From NCBI RefSeq assembly GCF_022511585.1, contig NZ_JAKWBN010000003.1:62001-126000 (forward strand): a stretch of 64,000 nucleotides of DNA, read 5' to 3'. Made by a program: the position numbers and the translations under genes. The notes below the pieces were generated by a model that was given only the letters and a program-made list of their open reading frames with translations, was not told the DNA's origin and did not search any database. The stretch is from Shimazuella soli. Lineage in GTDB: Bacteria; Bacillota; Bacilli; Thermoactinomycetales; Thermoactinomycetaceae. This document shows positions 25,785-34,641 of this stretch, piece after piece (position 1 is the first letter of the stretch; each line of letters begins with the position of its first letter).

Positions 25785-26969
25785 TTAATGTGGACTTTCA
25801 GCAAGAGTTACGGAAACGGTTGATTTGCTTCCATTACGATAAATGGTCAGGGTGACTTTATCCCCAATTTTCTTCGTATAGAGATATTTTCGCAGTTCAG
25901 AGCTATTATCGATAGATTGTTTATCGATTGCTACAATTACATCACGAGATTTCAATCCAGCACGGGCCGCAGGAGTGTTTGCATCAACTGTTTTAATTAA
26001 AACCCCAGTTTGTACAGATTCAGGAAGTTTTAATTCATCCCATGCAGAAGGTAGCATTTCTTGTAAATCATAAAGTTGAACACCTAAGTATGGTCTAGGC
26101 ACATGCCCTAGTTTGATCAGTTGTTGAATGACAGGCTGTGCGTCATTAACAGGAATAGCAAATCCAAGTCCTTCTACTCCGCTCTCGGCAATCTTTAAGC
26201 TGTTGATGCCGATCACTTGACCAGCTGCGTTTACCAAAGCTCCCCCACTATTTCCGGGGTTGATCGCGGCATCTGTCTGAATAACATCCGTAGATGTTGT
26301 TTCCGTAACATCAATTGTACGTTTTGGGGAACTGATAACACCTACGGTTACCGATTGGGAGAATTGGGGCCCAAGTGGATTTCCAATTGCTATCGCAGGT
26401 TCTCCAGCTTGCAGGGTGTCAGAGTTTCCAAATTCAGCAACTTCGGTTACACCTGCTGCATCAATTTCTAGGACAGCTAAATCTGTAATTTGGTCATATC
26501 CTAAAACTTTTGCTGGTACTGTTTTGGATTTATCGTTGCTCAGCGGAAGGACAACTTGGACTTTTTTATTCCCCTCGATGACATGGAAATTCGTTACGAC
26601 TAAGGCCTTACCGTCGGATTTTTGAAAGATTATTCCTGAGCCTGTTCCCTGTTTCACATTTTCCGTACTAAAGGGATCATCGGAACTGCCAAGATTTTCG
26701 ACTCCGACAACTGCAGAACGTACTTTGTTTACTGCTTCTGTGATCTGTGAGTTGACTTTGACACTCGTTGTTTTCGTAGGGGTATATTGTGGAATTGTAT
26801 TTTGATTCTGCACAAGTGAGTTATCAAAGTATCCTATTCGTGCAAGTAAAGGCACGAATAAGAGTGTGATCAGTCCACCGATAATCGCCGAGACGATACA
26901 TAAAAATACAAGGGATCGACGACGCGGACCATGACTATTACCGTAATATTGGTCATTATAGTACCCCAT
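25785..26969 (-). CDS. htrA: HtrA/DegP-type serine protease (YycK)
   Basis: Membrane-anchored S1C protease for envelope protein quality control. One N-terminal membrane helix (about 19-45), then a trypsin-like domain with the triad His129 (TNFHVIEG), Asp163 (ITDLAVLEI) and Ser241 (NPGNSGGALV), then one PDZ domain (about 285-390). 394 residues. It lies just downstream of walJ, the usual position in the WalRK neighbourhood. Confidence 0.95.
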   Translation of the reverse strand: MGYYNDQYYGNSHGPRRRSLVFLCIVSAIIGGLITLLFVPLLARIGYFDNSLVQNQNTIPQYTPTKTTSVKVNSQITEAVNKVRSAVVGVENLGSSDDPFSTENVKQGTGSGIIFQKSDGKALVVTNFHVIEGNKKVQVVLPLSNDKSKTVPAKVLGYDQITDLAVLEIDAAGVTEVAEFGNSDTLQAGEPAIAIGNPLGPQFSQSVTVGVISSPKRTIDVTETTSTDVIQTDAAINPGNSGGALVNAAGQVIGINSLKIAESGVEGLGFAIPVNDAQPVIQQLIKLGHVPRPYLGVQLYDLQEMLPSAWDELKLPESVQTGVLIKTVDANTPAARAGLKSRDVIVAIDKQSIDNSSELRKYLYTKKIGDKVTLTIYRNGSKSTVSVTLAESPH

Positions 26970-27103
26970 AGGATTTCCCCCTCGAGATTATCTACGAATT
27001 ATGCGTATTTAGCCTACTAGGCATATCTTTTAGGCTTAATTGCGATTATGTAGAAAAAATACTACTTACAAAGTATTTGACTCTATTCCACATAATATGC
27101 AGG

Positions 27104-27919
27104 TTAAGCACTAACTATTGCCGATTGCATTTTTACGTTTTGTAAAGGAGTAGGTCTATCTGGATATGTTTCTTTGAGGACAATGTCTTTTCCAACTTGA
27201 AGACCAGCTTCTTCTAGCATATTTTTTACTGTAAGATGTGCTAACTCTAGCAAGTTGTTATCTTGGCTCAAGTGAGCAAGATAAACTTGTTCACCTAATC
27301 CTTTTATAATTTCTAAAAGGCCAATTGCTGAGTCCTCATTCGATAAGTGGCCGGTATCTCCTAATATTCTACGTTTTACATTCCATGGATAGCTTCCCAT
27401 ACGTAACATATTGACATCATGGTTACTTTCCCATATCAGGCTGTGGACTCCATCGAGAGATTGTATGATCCTCTCATTGACATAGCCAAGGTCTGTAACG
27501 ATTGCCATTGATTCATCCTTTTCAAAAAAACGAAATCCCATCGGTTCAGCTGCATCATGAGAGATTGGAATAGACTGAACGCCTATATCCGCAATGGAAA
27601 TAGAGGAACCTGTATCCATAAAATGAAGCATAGAAGTGGGTATATCTCCAACACTAGATGGAAGATGCTGATAGGTTGCTTCGTTTAGATAAATTGGCAA
27701 TTGATATCTTCTTGCCATGACACCTAGTCCCTTTACGTGATCAATATGTTCATGAGTTACAAGGATAGCAGTGAGGCTTTCTGGATTCACACCAATTTGT
27801 GCTAGTCGCCCTCCTAATTGCTTACCGCTTAGGCCTGCATCGACTAACAGACGGGTATTGTCAGTTTCTATGTAGAGGGCATTTCCAGAGCTGCCACTTG
27901 CTAGTACACTAAACTTCAC
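27104..27919 (-). CDS. walJ: WalJ (YycJ), metallo-beta-lactamase-fold exonuclease
   Basis: MBL-fold 5'-3' exonuclease associated with the WalRK operon and implicated in mismatch repair in Bacillus. Metal ligands are visible in THEHIDHVKGLG (about 55-66), and further His/Asp residues in ISHDAAEPMGF and DTGHLSNEDS. 271 residues, starting MKFSVLASGSSGNALYI. Confidence 0.95.
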   Translation of the reverse strand: MKFSVLASGSSGNALYIETDNTRLLVDAGLSGKQLGGRLAQIGVNPESLTAILVTHEHIDHVKGLGVMARRYQLPIYLNEATYQHLPSSVGDIPTSMLHFMDTGSSISIADIGVQSIPISHDAAEPMGFRFFEKDESMAIVTDLGYVNERIIQSLDGVHSLIWESNHDVNMLRMGSYPWNVKRRILGDTGHLSNEDSAIGLLEIIKGLGEQVYLAHLSQDNNLLELAHLTVKNMLEEAGLQVGKDIVLKETYPDRPTPLQNVKMQSAIVSA

Positions 27920-27992
27920 AGTAAATACTCCTATCTATACATCCATTTTTGCGCAAAGATCTAATTTTCTCCAAGGTTTAACTAGAGTAGTA

Positions 27993-28736
27993 TTACTTTA
28001 CCACTTCTACGCTTTTAACTGAACCAAAGCTGATGGCGTAGACATCATACTGTTTCTCATCTAGCCAAAATCTCCATACCGGAATGAAGAAGTATGTCCC
28101 ATTGTTATATGCTTGTGTTTGATAACCTAATTGGATTTTTTTGATATGTTGTGTTCTGCTTCTTGCTGTTGCATTGATTAAGTTGTACAGAGCAGTGTTA
28201 AAGTCGGTGACTGCAAATACTTTTGATGTTTCCTGTAGGTCAAAGTGGTTCATATAAATCGATTGGATTTGATTGTTTGCTACTTCAACTTCTACTCTTC
28301 CTCCATACAGCGGTCGACGGTCGATGTGTTGTACAAATATCCATTCTCCAGTTAGCTTGTGTGGTTTTGATTGCAACTGATATTCCGAGAAATAAGGTAC
28401 TTCTTTGGATAATACTGCCTTTAATTCTGGTACATTGTGTACCACCATGGTATTAGGGGCAATCCGTTTTTGGTAACCCTGATTTAACTCCTGCCAACCA
28501 CTGATCTTAGAAGGTGTTCCTTGCCAAATCTTTAATTCGGCAACGTCTTTTGGTCTTGGGACATCTAGTTCAAAGTGATTATCTGTAAGTAAACTTCTAA
28601 TTTGTGTATTACTGATCTTATCCACTGCAAGGGAAGCGTTTTTTTGTTCCATCGTTTGTTGGATTTGAAAAATCAAAAATAAATTTACTAAGACGAAAGC
28701 TGTGATCAGATAATTTTGCGCTCGTTGCCAATCCAT
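27993..28736 (-). CDS. yycI: YycI, regulator of WalK
   Basis: Single-pass membrane protein (helix about 8-26) with an extracytoplasmic YycI domain that, with YycH, controls WalK kinase activity. 247 residues. Its ATG overlaps the yycH stop by one base (TAATG). Confidence 0.9.
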   Translation of the reverse strand: MDWQRAQNYLITAFVLVNLFLIFQIQQTMEQKNASLAVDKISNTQIRSLLTDNHFELDVPRPKDVAELKIWQGTPSKISGWQELNQGYQKRIAPNTMVVHNVPELKAVLSKEVPYFSEYQLQSKPHKLTGEWIFVQHIDRRPLYGGRVEVEVANNQIQSIYMNHFDLQETSKVFAVTDFNTALYNLINATARSRTQHIKKIQLGYQTQAYNNGTYFFIPVWRFWLDEKQYDVYAISFGSVKSVEVVK

Positions 28737-30127
28737 TACGACACGCCCCCTATCTGGATCTTTTCGCCATTAGATAGTTCCATTTGCCAACAAGGTGTCA
28801 TTACTACTTGTCCATGAGAATTGTTTTTCGCTTTGTAAATCGGATAGATTCGATTTACGGAAGTAATCGGTATTTGTTTTTTTGTTAATTCAGCTAGGAT
28901 TGTCTCTTTATTGGGCAGAATGAAATTAATCTGTTTCGTCGGTTTTTTTGATAAGTAATGTAAAGAACGTACATATTTGGATACAGCATTGATGCTGCTG
29001 CCTGCTTGAAGTTGAATCGTATCCAGATGTGGATTTTTTGTGGTATCACCTTCCCAATACACCGGCAATGCCTGGCTTATTAGACGAAAAGTATACAGAT
29101 GTGCATTATCTTGCTGAGACATTTTGTCTAAAATATAATTCCCAGTCCAGCCATGGTGTTTGGCCATAAACTTCGTGTTTATTACATCAATTTCATTGCC
29201 TACACCAAGGGATGTGGTGCCATCTGTTTTTGAGTTGTCTACATACACCATATACGATTGTTGTTTGTAAAAGGTTAAGATTTGGTTGTTATTCATAAAA
29301 ACAGATTCATTTTTTGACAGATCGATCGGCTCGATGTTATCACCTTGGAATAGCCACTCTTTTATGCTGTCGATGCCGATTGTTTGATTGGAATAGGTTA
29401 ACTGCGGAATAGAAATAGATCCATTCGGCATATAGAGAATACGAGAAAAAGGTTTATTTTGATTTGCTTTGTCCCATGGATTTTCTCCATTTGTTGGAAC
29501 TGCTTCAAGACTCATTAGATTTGGTGTCTGTTGGACTTGTTCTAAAATTTTGGGCCATTGATCAACATCAAAGTCAGTATTTGCTTGGATCACTTTTCCA
29601 TCTTGATCGGAAATAAACCAGATACTGCTTTTTTTTGTCGCAGGATTTTCAAATAACCACACTCTGCTGATGGTAGATATGCTTTGAAAGAGGGGTTCAT
29701 TTTTTAATAACTGGAAAAAGAACGCATCTAGCTGTTCTACTGGTAAATCTTGAAGAAAAGACATTTCCAAACCATTTGTCTGATGAAACAGGAGATTCCA
29801 ATCATCTGCAGTTGGAGTGATTACCTCAAATCCATCCAATTTCATTCCATGTATGTTATGGATCAACTTAGGAAATAGGGTGGATTGTTGTTGTGTGATC
29901 AATTGGTTTTTCCCTTGCGTATGAGAGATAAGAAAAGGTGGTGCAGTCAGCTGAAATAGATATTTCTTTACATAATAATTATCTTTGGCGATATAAGGTG
30001 CTGGAATATAGGCGATGTTTTGTTCATCATAGGAAGGTGTACTATACCATAAAACAGCTGTAAGAATCACACTAGAGATGACCAAAATCACTAGACTAAT
30101 GGTTTTTATTTTATTGATCAGTGCCAT
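28736..30127 (-). CDS. yycH: YycH, regulator of WalK
   Basis: Single-pass membrane protein (helix about 8-28; INKIKTISLVILVISS) with a large extracytoplasmic YycH domain. ATG at 30127 behind AAGGAGCGAGG gives 463 residues and overlaps the walK 3' end by 17 bases. The longer frame to 30205 runs inside walK and was rejected. Confidence 0.92.
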   Translation of the reverse strand: MALINKIKTISLVILVISSVILTAVLWYSTPSYDEQNIAYIPAPYIAKDNYYVKKYLFQLTAPPFLISHTQGKNQLITQQQSTLFPKLIHNIHGMKLDGFEVITPTADDWNLLFHQTNGLEMSFLQDLPVEQLDAFFFQLLKNEPLFQSISTISRVWLFENPATKKSSIWFISDQDGKVIQANTDFDVDQWPKILEQVQQTPNLMSLEAVPTNGENPWDKANQNKPFSRILYMPNGSISIPQLTYSNQTIGIDSIKEWLFQGDNIEPIDLSKNESVFMNNNQILTFYKQQSYMVYVDNSKTDGTTSLGVGNEIDVINTKFMAKHHGWTGNYILDKMSQQDNAHLYTFRLISQALPVYWEGDTTKNPHLDTIQLQAGSSINAVSKYVRSLHYLSKKPTKQINFILPNKETILAELTKKQIPITSVNRIYPIYKAKNNSHGQVVMTPCWQMELSNGEKIQIGGVS

Positions 30128-31934
30128 TAGCCTCGCTCCTTGTAGGTAAAGTAAAGAAGACAGTTGTCCCTTGTTCATACTCACTTTCGATCCATATCTC
30201 CCCATTATGGGAATGAACTATTTCCTGGGCAATAGACAATCCTAAACCAGTTCCTCCAAGCGTTCTTGATCGGGCTTTGTCCACCCGATAAAAACGTTCA
30301 AACAAGCGGCTTATATCTTGTTTAGGAATACCAAGACCAGTATCAGCAATGGATATTTGAACCATATTTGAATCACTCTGTATTGCTTTTATTGTAATGG
30401 AACCAGAAGCTGGTGTGTATTTCACTGCATTAGAAACAATATTATCCAAAACTTGATCCATCTTATCACGATCTACGACCACCATTGGAAGTCCATCATC
30501 GATGTGGAGCCGCAAAGCGATATCTTTTTGTTTACAAGTCATAGAAAAACGCTCGTAAACAGGTTGAAGTAAATGTTCGATCGTTATCGGCTGTTTATCG
30601 AAGTAAGACTCGCGTGCATCTAATCTAGACAGCTGTAAAAGATCGCTTATCAATCGGGCCATGCGCTCCGCCTCAGTATCGGCAACATTGAGAAAGTGAG
30701 AAGCAATATCCGGTTGATGAATAGCTCCATCTTTTAATGCTTCTAGATAACTTTTTATTGTGGTCAGAGGTGTTCGAAGTTCATGAGAGACATTGGCGAC
30801 AAAATCCTTTCGTTGTCTATCAAGTTTTTCTTCTTCTGTTACATCGCTGAGTACCGCAATAAGCCCAACCAGTTCTTTCTCCCCGCGCTTGATTGGTGTA
30901 AAGGTAGCTTTAATCATCATAAAGGAGTTTGGATCATTTGGATGGAGTTCGATGTACTCTTCATGTACATGATCCAATGGAAAGACAATATTGTCCTCCA
31001 TTGGAAGTACATCTTTTAGCCGGTCTCCAAGTTTAATCTCTGAACCTATCATTTTTTCAACCCAGCTGTTTTTTACAATGATATTTCCTTTGTGGTCAGT
31101 AGCTAAAACCCCATCGCTCATATTTGCAAGTACTGTTTCCAGTTTCTCACGTTCTTCTTCATTTTGAGATAGTGCTCGTCTTAAATGAGCAGCAAGATAA
31201 TTAAAGGCTCTAGCTAATCTTCCTATTTCATCATCGCTTTTTACTGCAACCTGCTGATTAAAATCCCCTGCTGCCATAGCTGTTGCTTGTTGTGTTATTT
31301 CTTTTAGCGGCGTAGTAATTGTCCGTGATAATAAAATAATTAAAATGGCAGTCGCAACCAAAGTAACAGAAGAAGACCGGAATAATAGTTCGCCAATTCT
31401 CCTGATTTTTGCATAGATTGGGTCCAATGAAGCTTCTATATATATGGTTCCGATTCTTTGCTGGTTCGTATTTTCCAACTGTTTGATGTAGATTTGATAA
31501 TCTTTTCCAGTAGCTCGATCTCTGCGAATAAAGGTGGAATCCAATTTACCAGTAGCATTTTGTGCACGTAAATTCTTTTTACCTATATTTTTGGAGTTCT
31601 CGGTACTTGAACTGAGGACGTATCCTTGATCATCTAATATTTCAATTTCTACAGTAGTTGTCGTACCGTTTTTTGTATTTAGGTAAAGCAGTTGTTTCAA
31701 AAATTTATCGGTTTCTTTTTTTGTTTCTGTTAAGGATTTATTCTCTTCGAGTACTTGGGTCATAGGTGAACTCAATAAGTTGGCCTGTGACCTTAAGCTA
31801 TTAATAAAGTCATCCGAGTAAAACTTTTGCAGGGAATTGAGAAATGTTACCCCAATCAGCTGCACAGATATGAGAATCAACAAAGAGAAAATAACAACAA
31901 GTTTCCATTGTAAATTTTTAAATGCTTGTAACAT
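30111..31934 (-). CDS. walK: Sensor histidine kinase WalK (YycG)
   Basis: Essential cell-wall-homeostasis kinase. Two membrane helices flank an extracytoplasmic sensor (about 9-190), then HAMP, PAS, HisKA (VANVSHELRTPLTTIKSYLE, phospho-His near 385) and HATPase_c (DNIVSNAVKYT, ADTGLGI, GGTGLGLSIAQ). ATG at 31934 with CGGAG upstream gives 607 residues, like B. subtilis WalK; the longer frame overlaps walR. Confidence 0.97.
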   Translation of the reverse strand: MLQAFKNLQWKLVVIFSLLILISVQLIGVTFLNSLQKFYSDDFINSLRSQANLLSSPMTQVLEENKSLTETKKETDKFLKQLLYLNTKNGTTTTVEIEILDDQGYVLSSSTENSKNIGKKNLRAQNATGKLDSTFIRRDRATGKDYQIYIKQLENTNQQRIGTIYIEASLDPIYAKIRRIGELLFRSSSVTLVATAILIILLSRTITTPLKEITQQATAMAAGDFNQQVAVKSDDEIGRLARAFNYLAAHLRRALSQNEEEREKLETVLANMSDGVLATDHKGNIIVKNSWVEKMIGSEIKLGDRLKDVLPMEDNIVFPLDHVHEEYIELHPNDPNSFMMIKATFTPIKRGEKELVGLIAVLSDVTEEEKLDRQRKDFVANVSHELRTPLTTIKSYLEALKDGAIHQPDIASHFLNVADTEAERMARLISDLLQLSRLDARESYFDKQPITIEHLLQPVYERFSMTCKQKDIALRLHIDDGLPMVVVDRDKMDQVLDNIVSNAVKYTPASGSITIKAIQSDSNMVQISIADTGLGIPKQDISRLFERFYRVDKARSRTLGGTGLGLSIAQEIVHSHNGEIWIESEYEQGTTVFFTLPTRSEANGTDQ

Positions 31935-31938
31935 TTGT

Positions 31939-32652
31939 TTACTCCGACTGCGGATTTCGCATGGTGTACCCGATTCCACGCCTCGTGATAATATATCCTG
32001 GTGCTCCGGGGTCATCTTCTATTTTTTCCCGTAAACGACGAATAGTAACGTCAACTGTACGAACATCCCCAAAATAATCATAGCCCCAAACCGATTGCAA
32101 CAGGTGCTCGCGTGTTAATACTTGATTGAGGTGTTTTGATAAGTAGGATAATAACTCAAACTCGCGGTGTGTTAGATCAATTGTCTTCTCTCTCTTTTTC
32201 ACTACAAAGCTTGTACCATCAATTGCTAAGTCTCCGATAGACAGGATATTTTTATCTGGGGTTTGAATCGTTGTTTTTTCTTCGGATTGTTTGCTGCGGC
32301 GTAAATTTGCTTTGACGCGCGCGAGTAATTCCCGATTGCTAAATGGCTTTGTCACATAATCATCTGCGCCCATTTCTAACCCGATTACTTTGTCCACTTC
32401 AGAATCTTTTGCAGTAAGCATAATAATAGGTAGTTCCGATACTTGTCTCACTCTTCGGCAAACCTCGATGCCATCTGATCCAGGTAACATCAAATCGAGT
32501 AACATCAGATCAGGTGGGGCGGATATTGCAGCTTGAATTGCTTCATCTCCATTATGGATACATTCGACATGATATCCTTCTTTTTCTAAATTGAACTTTA
32601 TGATATCCGCGATCGGTTTTTCATCTTCCACTACTAAAATCTTCGCATTCAA
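31939..32652 (-). CDS. walR: Response regulator WalR (YycF)
   Basis: OmpR/PhoB-family regulator. Receiver domain with acidic pocket (VVEDEKP), phospho-Asp53 (LLDLMLPG) and Lys in MLTAKDSE; winged-helix C-terminal domain with [12 protein letters not shown] and [15 protein letters not shown] at 32652, nine bases after GGGAG, is preferred over TTG at 32661 which touches the ribosome-binding sequence. Head of the walR-walK-yycH-yycI-walJ operon. Confidence 0.97.
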   Translation of the reverse strand: MNAKILVVEDEKPIADIIKFNLEKEGYHVECIHNGDEAIQAAISAPPDLMLLDLMLPGSDGIEVCRRVRQVSELPIIMLTAKDSEVDKVIGLEMGADDYVTKPFSNRELLARVKANLRRSKQSEEKTTIQTPDKNILSIGDLAIDGTSFVVKKREKTIDLTHREFELLSYLSKHLNQVLTREHLLQSVWGYDYFGDVRTVDVTIRRLREKIEDDPGAPGYIITRRGIGYTMRNPQSE

Positions 32653-32826
32653 CTTACCCAACTCCCGTTTCCACAGATAAAGCTATTTTCGCATAATTAG
32701 ATGTAAGAAAACAACTTATGGAGCTCGTGTTTATTTCGTATTTGGGCACTTCTTAAAAAAACTGTAAAAATGGGCGAGCTGCTCTAGTATTTCGGGAATA
32801 GGATGGATGTTAGAGGAGGGGGAGAA

Positions 32827-33579
32827 ATGGCTGTCAAAAAGAAGAGAGCGTTTCAGGAAATCGCCAGTAAAGGTTTAAAGACCATTATTTTAGAGCATGA
32901 TTCATGGATGAAACCCTATATGCCCAAAACGGTTTGGTATCGAGAAGATCGCCTGCTCGCCATGTTGGATACATTTGGAACCGTATTTGTTAAGCCTGAT
33001 AAAGGCGGCGGCGGTGTTGGCATTATTCGTGTAAAGAAAGTAGCAGATGAACTAGTGGAGTGTAAAAGTTTAAAACATCATAAAATTGTGCCAAAGGATA
33101 AAGTTATTGCACTTATTGATACTTATTTGAAGCCTAATAAACGTTACCTTATTCAACAAGGAATACGACTTGCAACGATAAATGGGCGTCCGTTTGATAT
33201 TCGTTTGATGCTTCAGCGAATTGATCATAAATGGGAGCTGACGGGGCTAGCTGCAAAGTTAGCAGCACCAGGAAAAATTGTGACCAACTTTTGCAAGGGT
33301 GGAAAACCATATACCGCAAAGGATGCTGTTGCTAAAGTCTTTCCGAATAATGTGTCTAAAAAAATGGAAGAACTTAAGAAATTAGCATATCGGGTTGCAC
33401 ATGTACTATCGAACCGATTCAAAGGACTTCGTGAACTAGGAATTGATGCTGGCCTTGACATTAATGGGAACATATGGGTGTTTGAGGTGAACACTAGACC
33501 TACGTATGGAATGTTCCGTGAACTCAAAAACTTACAAATGTATAACAATATAAGAAGAATTCGTAAACTGATTGTATAA
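32827..33579 (+). CDS. YheC/YheD-type ATP-grasp protein (spore coat-associated family)
   Basis: 250-residue single ATP-grasp-domain protein: TVFVKPDKGGGGVGIIRVK (ATP-binding loop), RYLIQQGIRLA, RPFDIRLMLQR and the metal-binding end GLDINGNIWVFEVNTRPTYG. Resembles YheC/YheD endospore coat-associated proteins but lacks their extra N-terminal region. ATG at 32827 follows GGAGGGGGAGAA. Substrate unknown. Confidence 0.8.
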   Translation: MAVKKKRAFQEIASKGLKTIILEHDSWMKPYMPKTVWYREDRLLAMLDTFGTVFVKPDKGGGGVGIIRVKKVADELVECKSLKHHKIVPKDKVIALIDTYLKPNKRYLIQQGIRLATINGRPFDIRLMLQRIDHKWELTGLAAKLAAPGKIVTNFCKGGKPYTAKDAVAKVFPNNVSKKMEELKKLAYRVAHVLSNRFKGLRELGIDAGLDINGNIWVFEVNTRPTYGMFRELKNLQMYNNIRRIRKLIV

Positions 33580-33643
33580 TTGGTTTAATTTTTCCATTTT
33601 TGGTGTTTTTGACGTGCTATCTTTGCTGTTGTAACAGAAAATT

Positions 33644-33667
33644 AACATGCAAAAAGCATGTTTTTTT
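33644..33667 (+). terminator. Terminator after the ATP-grasp gene
   Basis: AACATGC / GCATGTT stem, AAAAA loop, T7 tract. Confidence 0.85.
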
Positions 33668-33834
33668 CATTTCCGAGAATATACGAGCTTATTCGACAAA
33701 GTATTCTGTTGACGCAGACTATTGGATACTGCTACCATTATTATTAATTCAAAGTAATTTAACAAATTTAATTGTTCGGCATTTAAGTTTGTTAAATTGG
33801 ATGAGAAAAATTTTGGAAAAAGGTGTGTTTACAA

Positions 33835-34407
33835 ATGTCATCTATCACAGTTGGTGTATATTTAGGAAAAAAAGATCGTCTCGTTCGTTACTGGTATGAA
33901 ATTTTGCCAAAAGGTCAATTTCCAATGTTGGTAAAATATTGCATTCAATCTTATCTGCGTAACAATTATTTTCCATTACAATCCATTTGTGATCCTAGAA
34001 TGTTGAAAGAACAAATCCAAACCAAAAGTGACTATGTTCCTACTCAGCGCAATGTTACTTTCACACCAGATGACGGCCCTGTTTATCAATGGATAAAGAA
34101 CTTAGAAAGCGGTTACCGCAGCGAAGAAATCAAGAATATTTTGAAAGAAACCGTTGTGCATACATTACTTCAAGATCAACAGTTGTTTGTTCCCCGTCAT
34201 GTTGGACAAGCTCAATATGTAAATGAACCACAAGCGATGTATGCTTATGGAGACGATGCTCAAAAACTTACTCTGCTCAAAAGAGAACAAGTCGCTGTAG
34301 AAGAAGCCTATCCTATGTGGGAAAAAGTTGCCAATCAAACGGAAACCGAAAAAAAAGAGGTTCGTGACGAAAAAGGATTTACACATTTAGTTAATTATAT
34401 GGGTTAA
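33835..34407 (+). CDS. Hypothetical protein with possible N-terminal ribbon-helix-helix
   Basis: 190 residues, no clear family. The N-terminus (SITVGVYLGKKDRLVRYWYE, then LPKGQFPMLVKYCIQSYL) has the strand-helix-turn-helix pattern of ParR/CopG-type DNA-binding domains; the rest is helical and charged. ATG at 33835 behind AAAAAGGTG. No ParM-like actin gene is nearby. The DNA-binding idea is inference. Confidence 0.5.
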   Translation: MSSITVGVYLGKKDRLVRYWYEILPKGQFPMLVKYCIQSYLRNNYFPLQSICDPRMLKEQIQTKSDYVPTQRNVTFTPDDGPVYQWIKNLESGYRSEEIKNILKETVVHTLLQDQQLFVPRHVGQAQYVNEPQAMYAYGDDAQKLTLLKREQVAVEEAYPMWEKVANQTETEKKEVRDEKGFTHLVNYMG

Positions 34408-34427
34408 GGGTAATTTATCCCTTACGT

Positions 34428-34462
34428 GCTTTTCCCATCTAATGAGGAAAAGTATTTTTTTT
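34428..34462 (+). terminator. Terminator after the hypothetical gene
   Basis: CTTTTCC / GGAAAAG stem with T-rich tail of eight T residues. Confidence 0.8.
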
Positions 34463-34641
34463 GTTTGTAATTCCTATAATCGGAAAAATATAAAATGACG
34501 AATTTTGATATGTTTTGTCGAAATAACCATTATTAGGAGGATTCTTCACGGAAAAAGTGGAAACAAGTTGAAATACCACTTACAGATTGAAAAAGGAAAC
34601 TCAGCCAAAAATAAAGATGAATAAAGAACAGGAGGATCAAC

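Noticed and set aside
33600-33899. 99-codon + strand ORF over a terminator
   Set aside because: Runs through a strong terminator and into the next gene in another frame.
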